DNA of 64,000 nt, from positions 5,368,411 to 5,432,410 of the forward strand of contig NC_087064.1 of the NCBI RefSeq assembly GCF_963678635.1, in the 5' to 3' direction. Shown here piece after piece: positions 19,929 to 31,215 of the stretch. Every line of letters starts with the position of its first letter. The first letter of the stretch is position 1. The position numbers were made by a program, and so were the translations under genes. This DNA comes from Symsagittifera roscoffensis. Taxonomy: Eukaryota; Xenacoelomorpha; Acoela; Convolutidae. The notes beneath the pieces are model-generated. The model ran no database searches, was not told the DNA's origin, and saw only the letters and a program-made list of their open reading frames with translations.

Positions 19929-20359
19929 ACACAACGAACAAATAATTAAATCAAACAATTTTAAAAAAAATTTCAGCAGTTTTCTTTTCACTTTTATTCT
20001 AAAATAACACAAATGATCCGAATTTTACAAAACAAAAACCTCCAAAAAACGTAGCTCGAATATCTGATTATCTGAATTTGAACTCAATGCAACAATAACT
20101 TTACACGCATTTAAAGCCGTCAAAAACTTTTAATTTTCCGATTACAGCTTTGCCTGGAGACAATAACCATACTGAGTAGCAACGCTTCGATATCTTGTTG
20201 AAAAACATCATCAAAAATTGTTCCTGAAGATTTTTACAAAAAATTTTGTGAAGAAAGTTTTTGGTCAAAGAGGAACATCGAACTGCCTTTTTTATTTTTA
20301 TGTATGAATGTGAAGAATCATATTCGCCACTATATTAGTCGGAGCGAACTAATACTTAT

Positions 20360-21050
20360 TAAAACGAGGATAACCGGTTGCTCTGCAAGTAGCACAGAAT
20401 ATTCGACAATATTCTTAGAGAATATTTTAAACATATTTTTTCAAACAAGTGTCATTTTTAAATCACATAAAAATAAATGGACTAATCGAAAACAAAAGAT
20501 AATCGATAAATAAATCGACAACACTTGTTTTCAAAAACTGAATAACAAACAGAAAAATGAAAAAAAAAACACTAGAAATTTTCCAATATTTCTACTTTTT
20601 TGCAGAATAGTTTAAGTTTTTAGAATCTTTTGATGCTAGCGAAGCGCTAAATGAAACTTCAAAAACTAATTTTCTTCACAGCAAATTTGAATTTTTCCAG
20701 CCTTAAGGTTTAAAAAAACTTCCATTTAACGAGCGTTACTTAACGGCCTTACTCGCTCGAGATTAGACTAAATCTCATAAATCTCAAACCAGTTTTTCTT
20801 TGCAGAAAGTTTGAGGTCGTTCGTATTAAGACTGAAAAGTTTCTGTATGATATATCACTCTAGCCATTTCGATTATTACTTTTCGTATTTGATTTTGCTT
20901 GGGAAAAAAGAAAAAAAATGAAACAACCTGCTTAACAATGCTTATCAGTTTGTGCTCGAAATTAGACTTAATCTCAAAAATCTGGAGCATGTTTTTCTCG
21001 ACACTGGGACACTTTTTTCGAAAAAAAACATTCATGTCGTTGGAAGCGTG
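20360..21050 (-). repeat. dispersed repeat family A, reverse copy
   Basis: Read on the minus strand it carries the same ordered words as the copies at 6545 and 35885: CAGTGTCGAGAAAAA, TTTTGAG..AGTCTAATTT..GAGC (twice) and a final TGTGCTACTTGC..AACCGG. No coding content is shared. Confidence 0.45.
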
Positions 21051-22402
21051 ACTGACAGTGCTTTCATCTGATTCATCACTCGGCCCAGTCCGATGAGTTT
21101 TTGTGGTATCTGAGTTTGCGTGGAAAACCAAAAAAAAAACTAAAACACAGCCGAGTAGAAAATTACTCCCAATTTTCAATGGTTGGAATAAAAACAAAAT
21201 GCAAACTACAAAATAGCAAGAAGCAATTGAAGTTTTGCGTCAATTGAAACAAAATAATTTTCTTTCCATTGTAAAATTTGAATTAATAAAAGTATCATTT
21301 AAAAAAAAGATTAAATTTGCAATGGTTTCTATAAGCAAACAGCTCAGCAATTTGAGTAACAGAAGTTTAAATAAGTTTGATTTTATTCAACTTAAAGCCC
21401 CAAATTTGATGCAATTTTCTTTTTCAGTTTCGAAGCATGAAGGCAACGTTTACAAGATTAAAAATATTTTTTGTTCGCAAAATGCTAAGAAGTATTTATA
21501 CACAATAAGACAAAAATAACTTTCTAACTTTATCATCATAACGTTGAAAAAGAGTATCACTGCTGTTGAACATTTTTCAAGGATGGAATTGGTTCAGTGC
21601 TTTTCAGTTCTTAAACAAATTTCCCAAAATTGAGCATTTTTACTTTTCTAATTGTAAATTGATTAATTTATAGAATTTAAAAACCATTAAAAAACGCTTG
21701 ATAGCTTTTATCTTTTTCTGAGCAGTTATTTTTCTCTAAATTTTAGTTAAAATCATTTAAATGAAAAACAGTTTTTCAGAAGTTAGTTCTATTTCAAAAT
21801 AACCGAAGTGTCAAAACATCAGAAGTTCTTATAATTAATAAAAAAAAACGCCAACCAAATTTTGATGCCCTCTTCTTTTCCAATTTCAATTTTATGCAAT
21901 AATATAATTTAGGATTTTTGGAATGCTAAAACACAAATAAAAGTTCAAGAAAAAGAATACCTAGAAGTGTGCGTTAGTTTTTAGTTTAAAATTGGCCATT
22001 TACTTGATGATTTAGCTATTTATCCAATTATAATTTGAACCACTTAAATGGGATCTATTTTGGTTATTCTGTTTGGTTAAAAAAATAATCAAAGCAAATC
22101 TTTGTGTCCTAATATCCGGCTCCTAAACAGATAATGTGAGAAATGAAATTGTTTTTACCTTTTCTCGTTGTTTTTGACGCCAATGGGAGCCAGTGTTACT
22201 CTAAAAATTGCCAACTCTTAGATTTAACCGCGATAAACCTACATCTTATAGATTTAAAAGCGAAATACAAAGATTTTTTACGTTGTTCATCTCAGTTTGA
22301 AACTACTTTTTGAAAAATGAGGTTCTGCATTTTCGAGAGTTTTGATCAAGGAAATCACGCGACTAACAAGGAACAATTTGTGGTGAACTATTTGAGATAG
22401 GG

Positions 22403-22716
22403 ACCAGTGATAAAAATCTTAAACCAGATATTCCAAAAAATTACATGGGGGAAACTTATGTGCCTAAGGAACCGAATGATTGGGTCCAATTAGATTTCTG
22501 GGACCCGGTCAATTACGTAAGGGGTCGGATGAAGTATGTACTTGTAGCAGTAGACACTTTTTCGCATTGGCCGTCGGCGTATGTTTGTTCAAGTAACAAG
22601 TCTAAAAATGTATTGAAGTTCCTAAGGAAGTACATAAATACTAATGGACACCCAAGGAAGTTGCATATGGATCAGGCCACTGGGTTTTTCTCGAATGAAA
22701 TTCAAAATGAGTGCAG
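22403..22716 (+). pseudogene. Ty3/gypsy integrase fragment, truncated
   Basis: One open frame encodes the start of a retroviral-type integrase core: PNDWVQLDFWDPV (first catalytic Asp), KYVLVAVDTFSHWPSAYV and HPRKLHMDQATGFFSNEIQ (second catalytic Asp in the MDQ word). The catalytic Glu helix is missing because the frame stops at the edge of the BEL-derived array at about 22717. There is no upstream RT or downstream LTR, so it is an isolated fragment. The gypsy assignment rests on the VAVDTFS.WP and DQ..FFS words. Confidence 0.85.
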
Positions 22717-25700
22717 ACCTTTTCAGCGTCATTCCATCGTGTCCACGGGTTGCAGCATCTGCTGGGTTTTCCTCACTACGTACATGGCGCCAGTTGACTG
22801 GTTTCAAAACCTCCTGTACTTCATGCAATCGTTTGCGAACAAAAGTGTTCTAGACGTTTGGGTCTCGTTGATCCAACAAAGTTGAATCGTGGCATCTGTC
22901 CATCCGAAAACTTCCTTCGGAATCCGCCCTATCTTTTGACGTGCTTTCCTCGTATGGTCCAGCAACTTGCATCCTAGCACAGCTAAATCAATTCCAATTA
23001 GGGGACCGTCAAAGGTTTCAAAGGTGCCACACTTGATGTAGCCACAAAAAAATTGGTTCGTTTCGTCTTCGTGTTCCTGACGTAGATACAACTGGCGTAT
23101 GCGGTTTCTGAAGTGTCACAAAACAAATGAAGCTCAAAACTGTCCTCCACGACTTGTCTCGGTAAGTCAAACTTCTCCACATTGTGAACCTTAGTCCTCC
23201 ACCTTAGAAACGTCTTCATCATATCATCGGGAAGTTTTTCTTCCTCATTGATTCCCTGCGACCAAAAGGATTGCATGATGAGTTTCAACGGAAGCGTCTT
23301 TTGTTAGCTTTGCATGATGAGTTTCAACAGAACCAACTTTTGTTAGCTTTGGTTGGCCTGGAATCCGAAGTTCAGAGAGCCAGCTTGGCCGATGCCACCA
23401 TAGTGAAGAGCTTTTCAGCGTCATTCCATCGTGCATCGTGTCCACGAGTTGCAGCATCTGCTGGGTTTTCCTCACTACGTACATGGCGCCAGTTGACTGG
23501 TTTCAAAACCTCCTGTACTTCATGCAATCGTTTGCGAACAAAAGTGTTCCAGACGTTTGGGTCTCGTTGATCCAACAAAGTACAATCGTGGCATCTGTCC
23601 ATCTGAAAACTTCCTTCGGAATCCGTCCTATCTTTTGAAGTGCTTTCCTCGTATGGTCCAGCAACTTGCATCCTAGCACAGCTAAATCAATTCCATTTAG
23701 GGGATCGTCAAAGGTTTCAAAGGTGCCACTCTTGATGTAGCCACAAAAAAATTGGTTCGTTTCGTCTTCGTGTTCCTGACGTAGATACAACTGGCGTATG
23801 CGGTTTCTGATGTGTCACAAAACAAATGAAGCTCAAAACTGTCCTCCACGACTTGTCTCGGTAAGTCAAACTTCTCCACATTGTGAACTTTAGTCCTCCA
23901 CCTTAGAAACGTCTTCATCATATCATCGGGAAGTTTTTCTTCCTCATTGATTCCCTGCGACCAAAAGGATTGCATGATGAGTTTCAACGGAAGCGTCTTT
24001 TGTTAGCTTTGCATGATGAGTTTCAACAGAACCAACTTTTGTTAGCTTTGGTTGGTGTGGAATCCGAAGTTCAGAGAGCCAGCTCGGTCCATGCCACCAG
24101 AGTGAAGACCTTTTCAGCGTCATTCCATCGTGCCCACGGGTTGCAGCATCTGCTGGGTTTTCCTCACTACGTACATGGCGCCAGTTGACTGGTTTCAAAA
24201 CCTCCTGTACTTCATGCAATCGTTTGCGAACAAAAGTGTTCCAGAAGTTTGGGTCTCGTTGATCCAACAAAGTTCAATCGTGGCATCTGTCCATCCGAAA
24301 ACTTCCTTCGGAATCCGCCCTATCTTTTGAAGTGCTTTCCTCGTATAATCCAGCAACTTGCATCCTAGCACAGCTAAATCAATTCCAATTAGGGGACCGT
24401 CAAAGGTTTCAAAGGTGCCACACTTGATGTGGCCACAAAAAAATTGGTTCGTTTCGTCTTCGTGTTCCTGACGTAGATACAACTGGCGTATGCGGTTTCT
24501 GATGTGTCACAAAACAAATGAAGCTCAAAACTGTCCTCCACGACTTGTCTCGGTAAGTCAAACTTCTCCACATTGTGAACTTTAGTCCTCCACCTTAGAA
24601 ACGTCTGCATCATATCATCGGGAAGTTTTTCTTCCTCATTGATTCCCTGCGACCAAAAGGATTGCATGATGAGTTTCAACGGAAGCGTCTTTTGTTAGCT
24701 TTGCATGATGAGTTTCAACAGAACCAACTTTTGTTAGCTTTGGTTGGTCTGGAATCCGAAGTTCAGAGAGCCAGCTTGGCGGATGCCACCATAGTGAAGA
24801 GCTTTTCAGCGTCATTCCATCGTGCATCGTGTTCACGAGTTGCAGCATCTGCTGGGTTTTCCTCACTACGTACATGGCGCCAGTTGACTGGTTTCAAAAC
24901 CTCCTGTACTTCATGCAATCGTTTGCGAACAAAAGTGTTCCAGACGTTTGGGTCTCGATGATCCAACAAAGTACAATCGTGGCATCTGTCCATCTGAAAA
25001 CTTCTTTCGGAATCCGCCCTATCTTTTGAAGTGCTTTCCTCGTATGGTCCAGCAACGTGTATCCTAGCACAGCTAAATCAATTCCATTTAGGGGATCGTG
25101 AAAGGTTTCAAAGGTGCCACTCTTGATGTAGCCACAAAAAGATTGGTTCATTTCGTCTTCGTGTTCCTGACGTAGATACAACTGGTGTATGCGGTTTCTG
25201 ATGTGTCACAAAACAAATGAAGCTCAAAATTGTCCTCCACGACTTGTCTTGGTAAGTCAAACTTCTCCACATTGTGAACTTTAGTCCTCCAGCTTAGAAA
25301 CGTCTTCATCATATCATCGGGAAGTTTTTCTTCCTCATTGATTCCCTGTGACCAAAAGGATTGCATGATGAGTTTCAACGGAAGCGTCTTTTGTTAGCTT
25401 TGCATGATGAGTTTCAACAGAACCAACTTTTGTTAGCTTTGGTTGGTGTGGAATCCGAAGTTCAGAGAGCCAGCTCGGTCCATGCCACCAGAGTGAAGAC
25501 CTTTTCAGCGTCATTCCATCGTGTCCACGGGTTGCAGCATCTGCTGGGTTTTCCTCACTACGTACATGGCGCCAGTTGACTGGTTTCAAAACCTCCTGTA
25601 CTTCATGCAATCGTTTGCGAACAAAAGTGTTCCAGACGTTTGGGTCTCGTTGATCCAACAAAGTTCAATCTTGGCATCTGTCCATCCAAAAACTTCCTTC

Positions 25701-28160
25701 GGAATCCGCCCTATCTTTTGAAGTGCTTTCCTCGTATGGTCCAGCAACTTGCATCCTAGCACAGCTAAATCAATTCCAATTAGGGTACCGTCAAAGGTTT
25801 CAAAGGTGCCACACTTGATGTAGCCGCAAAAAAATTGGTTCGTTTCGTCTTCGTGTTCCTGACGTAGATACAACTGGCGTATGCGGTTTCTGATGTGTCA
25901 CAAAACAAATGAAGCTCAAAACTGTCCTCCACGACTTGTCTCGGTAAGTCAAACTTCTCCACATTGTGAACTTTAGTCCTCCACCTTAGAAACGTCTTCA
26001 TCATATAATCGGGAAGTTTTTCTTCCTCATTGATTCCCTGCGACCAAAAGGATTGCATGATGAGTTTCAACGGAAGCGTCTCTTGTTAGCTTTGCATGAT
26101 GAGTTTCAACAGAACCAACTTTTGTTAGCTTTGGTTGGTGTGGAATCCGAAGTTCAGAGAGCCAGCTCGGTCCATGCCACCAGAGTGAAGACCTTTTCAG
26201 CGTCATTCCATCGTGTCCACGGGTTGCAGCATCTGCTGGGTTTTCCTCACTACGTACATGGCGCCAGTTGACTGGTTTCAAAACCTCCTGTACTTCATGC
26301 AATCGTTTGCGAACAAAAGTGTTCCAGACGTTTGGGTCTCGTTGATCCAACAAAGTTCAATCGTGGCATCTGTCCATCCAAAAACTTCCTTCGGAATCCG
26401 CCCTATCTTTTGAAGTGCTTTCCTCGTATGGTCCAGCAACTTGCATCCTAGCACAGCTAAATCAATTCCAATTAGGGTACCGTCAAAGGTTTCAAAGGTG
26501 CCACACTTGATGTAGCCGCAAAAAAATTGGTTCGTTTCGTCTTCGTGTTCCTGACGTAGATACAACTGGCGTATGCGGTTTCTGATGTGTCACAAAACAA
26601 ATGAAGCTCAAAACTGTCCTCCACGACTTGTCTCGGTAAGTCAAACTTCTCCACATTGTGAACTTTAGTCCTCCACCTTAGAAACGTCTTCATCATATCA
26701 TCGGGAAGTTTTTCTTCCTCATTGATTCCCTGCGACCAAAAGGATTGCATGATGAGTTTCAACGGAAGCGTCTCTTGTTAGCTTTGCATGATGAGTTTCA
26801 ACAGAACCAACTTTTGTTAGCTTTGGTTGGTGTGGAATCCGAAGTTCAGAGAGCCAGCTCGGTCCATGCCACCAGAGTGAAGACCTTTTCAGCGTCATTC
26901 CATCGTGTCCACGGGTTGCAGCATCTGCTGGGTTTTCCTCACTACGTACATGGCGCACGTTGACTGGTTTCAAGACCTCCTGTACTTCATGCAATCGTTT
27001 GCGAACAAAAGTGTTCCAGACGTTTGGGTCTCGTTGATCCAACAAAGTACAATCGTGGCATCTGTCCATCTGAAAACTTCCTTCGGAATCCGTCCTATCT
27101 TTTGAAGTGCTTTCCTCGTATTTTCCAGCAACTTGCATCCTAGCACAGCTAAATCAATTCCATTTAGGGGATCGTCAAAGGTTTCAAAGGTGCCACTCTT
27201 GATGTAGCCACAAAAAGATTGGTTCATTTCGGCTTCGTGTTCCTGACGTAGATACAACTGGCGTATGCGGTTTCTGATGTGTCACAAAACAAATGAAGCT
27301 CAAAACTGTCCTCAACAACTTGTCTCGGTATGTCAAACTTCTCCACATTGTGAACTTTAGTCCTCCACCTTAGAAACGTCTTCATCATATCATCGGGAAG
27401 TTTTTCGTCCTCATTGATTCCCTGCGACCAAAAGGATTGCATGATGAGTTTCAACGGAAGCGTCTTTTGTTAGCTTTGCATGATGAGTTTCAACAGAACC
27501 AACTTTTGTTAGCTTTGGTTGGTCTGGAATCCGAAGTTCAGAGAGCCAGCTTGGCCGATGCCACCATAGTGAAGAGCTTTTCAGCGTCATTCCATCGTGC
27601 ATCGTGTCCACGAGTTGCAGCATCTGCTGGGTTTTCCTCACTACGTACATGGCGCCAGTTGACTGGTTTCAAAACCTCCTGTACTTCATGCAATCGTTTG
27701 CGAACAAAAGTGTTCCAGACGTTTGGGTCTCGTTGATCGAACAAAGTACAATCGTGGCATCTGTCCATCTGAAAACTTCCTTCGGAATCCGTCCTATCTT
27801 TTGAAGTGCTTTCCTCGTATGGTCCAGCAACTTGCATCCTAGCACAGCTAAATCAATTCCATTTAGGGGATCGTCAAAGGTTTCAAAGGTGCCACTCTTG
27901 ATGTAGCCACAAAAAGATTGGTTCATTTCGTCTTCGTGTTCCTGACGTAGATACAACTGGCGTATACGGTTTCTGATGTGTCACAAAACAAATGAAGCTC
28001 AAAACTGTCCTCAACAACTTGTCTCGGTATGTCAAACTTCTCCACATTGTGAACTTTAGTCCTCCACCTTAGAAAAGTCTTCATCATATCATCGGGAAGT
28101 TGTCGTCCTCATTGATTCCCCGCGACCAAGAGGATTGCATGATGAGTTTGAACAGAAGCG
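22717..28160 (-). repeat. tandem array of BEL RT-tail/RNase H units, period 692 or 699 bp, about eight copies
   Basis: The marker TTTCAGCGTCATTCC begins at 22721, 23413, 24112, 24804, 25503, 26195, 26887 and 27579, giving spacings of 692, 699, 692, 699, 692, 692 and 692. Each unit on the minus strand encodes, in three frames, the RT tail (KLIMQSFWSQGINEEEKLPD), the RNase H start (ELHLFCDTSETAYASCIYVR), its middle (IGRIPKEVFGWTDAT) and its end (NWRHVRSEENPADAATRG, SLWWHGPSWLSE). Units with a 7-bp insertion near the marker (23413, 24804, 27579) give the 699-bp spacing when not the last copy. The period is not a multiple of three, so the array cannot be one coding frame. Confidence 0.95.
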
Positions 28161-29243
28161 TCATCGGAGTCAGCCAGCACAGAGGATCAAAGACCAAGAC
28201 ATCGTTTGTAGGAAGCCACTCGATTCCTAATGCTTTCACAGAGTAGTCTGTTGCTGAGAACTCGTGTTTGTTTTCGCGCAATTCACTGGGCAAGGTTTCC
28301 CTGACTTCTGCTGAGCTGCTTACAAATTTTCGCAGAGAAAACTGTCTCGTTGCTAGCTGACATCAACGTCATTGATCAGCCTCTTTGCATTGGGTATGTT
28401 ATCTGCGCCAGTCAACAATTCATCGACGTAGAAGTCTCGACAGATTGTTTCTTCGACAGAAGAATGTTTGCCTGCTTCTATGAGTGATCGTACAGAGTGA
28501 TATGAACTGCTAGCAATCCCATATGTCACTCGGGTCATCCTGTATTATACTATCGGTTGCTCGGGCACATCTCTCCAGAGAAATCGGTGGTAGTCCTTAT
28601 CCTCCTTGTTAAGAGCCACTTGACGACACATTTTTGCAAGGTCTCCGGTGATTCCGATGGGGTAGCATCCAAAACTTAACAGATGATCAAACAAATCGTC
28701 TTGAAGCTTGGGGCCAACCAACCATCAGTGCATCGTTCAGCGAAATTTGGGTACTAGTTAGAGCACTAGCGTCAAAGACAACTCGTAGCTTTGTAGTTGT
28801 ACTATCCTCTAGAACGCAGAGGTGGGGTAGATGGTAGCTTATTTTCTCTGACATTGTGAGCTCATCTGGTGGTACAAACTCTAGGTGACCCATGTCCCGG
28901 AACTCTTTGATGAAGTCTCGGTACTGAGTGTATAAAACCTCCTGCTTAAATTTGCGTTCCAGACTGATGAATCGTTTGAGTGCATTGGCTTTGCACTCGC
29001 CGAGGGTTCCAACGTTTGTCTTTAAAGGCAAACTAACAGAGTAGCAACCATCTGGCTTAGTTATGGTTGTTTTGTCGAAGTGATCCTCAATTCTTCTTCC
29101 TTCGTTCGGTGGCTTCGGTTCAGAGGCAAGTCCTCAACTGTCCAAAAGCGACTAATTTCCAGATCAGACTCTTGACTGACGAAGTTTGTTTGCAAAACTC
29201 TATCAACATTGCGCTTGCTTAGTAACTGTACTGATCCACTCAC
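28161..29243 (-). pseudogene. BEL/Pao reverse transcriptase, broken
   Basis: Minus-strand pieces follow RT order. RFWTVEDLPLN lies near 29120-29160. A 114-codon stretch at 28687-29031 has YRDFIKEFRDMGHLEFVPP, YHLPHLCVLEDSTTTKLRV and VFDASALTSTQISLNDAL. Next come a LAKMCRQVALNKEDKDYHRF-like stretch and RDFYVDELLTGADNIPNAKR near 28353-28538. Then comes VKALGIEWLPTNDVLVFDP at 28084-28293, leading into the first array unit. The usual YVDD catalytic word reads YVDE, so one catalytic Asp is changed. Frameshifts separate the pieces. Confidence 0.88.
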
Positions 29244-29266
29244 AATCCAGCCAAAAATTGTTTCAT

Positions 29267-29660
29267 CTAAGGTGAGAGATCCTTCTCGTATCCGTATACC
29301 AGTGGTGAGCTCGTTTGCCAGTTCAACACCACATAGAAGATCAATCCTTCCTCTTTTGTCGAAACCTGGATTCGCCAGTGCATATCGAGATGGAGGTTAT
29401 GTTCACGTACACCCACATCGTCCACACGATGAGGAAGTCTGCTCGTAGTGTGTCTTCTCCAGGCAATTACAAAGTTATCGGAGCAAGACCTCTCGTCTCC
29501 AATGGGGGGCAGTTCCAACTGGTTTCACTGTTCTGTTGACTGATTTACGAGGCAACCCATGCCGTCGTAGGAAGCTTTCACTGACGAAGTTCAACTGTGA
29601 TCCATTGTCTATCAAGGCACGGCAAATGAGTTACTGTCTGTGATGGTTGAACAGCGGTAT
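29267..29660 (-). pseudogene. BEL/Pao aspartic protease region, broken
   Basis: The minus strand near 29545-29630 reads ICRALIDNGSQLNFVSESF followed by RRHGLPR, the pattern of the retroelement aspartic protease. It has DNG where DSG or DTG is usual. Downstream sequence to 29267 (ALANPGFDKRG, IDLLCGVELANELTTG) continues the domain, with a stop in between. It lies between the zinc knuckles and RT, as expected for BEL/Pao. Confidence 0.78.
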
Positions 29661-29828
29661 CCTGTAAGTTCCAAGTAGGACCGTTCTGTCAGGTTCCGTA
29701 GCACTAATTACAGTACACATGTTTTTTCCACTCGTAGGACAATCGCTTACAGTCTTTCTCTCAGTTGTAATCGGTTGTTCCCTGCGCTGATTGTCCACGT
29801 GATGAAGAGAATGGTGTCTCCTGCCACA

Positions 29829-30107
29829 CTATTTACAATTGTGCGTGCTTGGGCATTTCGTTACCATATGACCTGAGCGTAAGCAATTAAAGCAAAGTCG
29901 TTTGGAAGTCACTTCGTCTTTCCGTGTATGTACTTTCAACTTCTTGAACTCGTTACATGCAGTTACAGTATGAAGTGCTCCACAAAACACACACTCCTCG
30001 TCCACAGTTGTTGCTCCATACGATTGCCTTCGTTCGATGTTACTTTGGACATCAGCATGTGCTTCAGTTTGAATCGTTTGTTTCTGTGAGGTGATTGATG
30101 ACTTCAC
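29829..30107 (-). pseudogene. BEL/Pao gag zinc-knuckle segment
   Basis: A 92-codon minus-strand stretch holds two CX2CX4HX4C nucleic-acid-binding knuckles: CVFCGALHTVTAC and CFNCLRSGHMVTKC. The spacer is Lys/Arg-rich, and the stretch ends at PSTHNCK. This is the C-terminal part of gag and lies directly before the protease region. Confidence 0.85.
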
Positions 30108-30144
30108 TGCTTCTAGTGCCCTCGCTCGGGCATTAATGAAATCG

Positions 30145-31085
30145 TCAGTTCGTCTGTAGTTTCTGGAGCTCTACGCATGGGTTGTGAAGCTGCCATTGCT
30201 TTTGACTTTCCTGATCCAGTTTCTGCTCAATCACATGAACCAGTATTGGATCCCAGTCTTGAGTGTTACAGCCTTGCACTTCTAATGCAGCCACGTTTTC
30301 GCGAAAACACTCCAAAAGCTTCGGGAGGCTTGTTCCATCTTTGGTTTTCATAATCGGTTAGTTCAACGCTGCACTGAGATACATGCTTACAATGAACCTC
30401 TTGTGGTCGAATCGTTCAATTAGAGTCCTCCTTGCAAGCTCGTAGTTCACATCTGTTATTGCTACATTCTTGACCAGATCGTGTGCTTTTCCTCGAAGTG
30501 AAGATTTACTTCGAGAAGAAGCACCCGATCGGTTGTTCCCTGCGATTGATTAAACCAAATGTGCAATTTCTCAGCTTTTTGGAGGTTTGGGTTTCCATGT
30601 ACTGCAGAATCGAACTGATCGATGAAGCTCATCCACTCCGTATACTTCCCACTGAAGGAGGGAAGATCGATCTTAGGCAACTTGATCTGACTTGATCTTG
30701 GTGAGAACACTGTATGATGCCCGTTCGCTTCTCCTGTCGATCCTCTGGAAGACGTTTGCTGATCTTACAAGAAATCATTCGTATGCTGAATGAATTTTCG
30801 TACCTCCGCTCTGAACTCACAAGCCGTTTCGAGCTCGGCTTGCAGACGTTCGTCTGGTACAACGTCCTCTATCAATCGATCTTTCTCACTGATCGATGTG
30901 AGAGTCTCTCTTATGACAGCAAGAGAAACTCGAAAGCCCGCAAGATTGGTCATTGAATAGGACGATCGTATTGAGTTTATCCGATCCCTATGCTTGGAAA
31001 TGCACGTCTTGTGATCACTTCTGGAGTGAACCAAATCCAAGTTTGTTCGTCCTGACAGATCGTGTTGTCCATGTTGCACGCTCAC
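30145..31085 (-). pseudogene. BEL/Pao gag N-terminal part, broken
   Basis: Minus-strand pieces in order: a helical N-terminal part at 30765-31085 (LIEDVVPDERLQAELETACE); the BEL gag core at 30462-30710 (IKLPKIDLPSFSGKYTEWM, SFIDQFDSAVHGNPNLQKAE); and its continuation at 30145-30351 (LLECFRENVAALEVQGCN, LVHVIEQKLDQESQKQW). These words match the DUF1759-type gag of BEL/Pao elements. They lie in different frames, so the gene is broken. Confidence 0.83.
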
Positions 31086-31215
31086 AATTGCTGGTTGATC
31101 GCTCTCCTCGTTCGCATTGCCCTGACCTGGTTGCTTGTTCGCAACTGATCATACATCGCCTTGCTCGTTCGCGAAGCTTCGTAAATCGTACTGGTCGTTG
31201 GTATCACTCATAGTT

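Larger units (their letters stand above)
17746..22402. other. AT-rich non-coding stretch with repeats and a strong hairpin
   Basis: No gene was recognised. Content seen: a repeat with SINE-like features at 17990-18400, a 135-bp hairpin at 19794-19928 and a reverse copy of repeat family A at 20360-21050. The remaining short frames are low-complexity and unsupported. Confidence 0.6.
22717..31215 (-). mobile_element. decayed BEL/Pao retrotransposon with internal tandem amplification
   Basis: Read on the minus strand from about 31215 down, the BEL/Pao order is visible: gag, two CCHC zinc knuckles, aspartic protease, RT, then RNase H. The integrase is missing. The RT-tail/RNase H segment is repeated about eight times in tandem (22717-28160). 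Multiple stops and frameshifts mean no full product. It abuts a gypsy integrase fragment in the opposite orientation at its 3' side. LTRs were not identified. Confidence 0.88.

Noticed and set aside
22717..28160. CRISPR-like or polyprotein repeat
   Set aside because: Units are about 0.7 kb, are retroelement-derived with shared frameshifts, and the period is not a multiple of three. There are no spacers.
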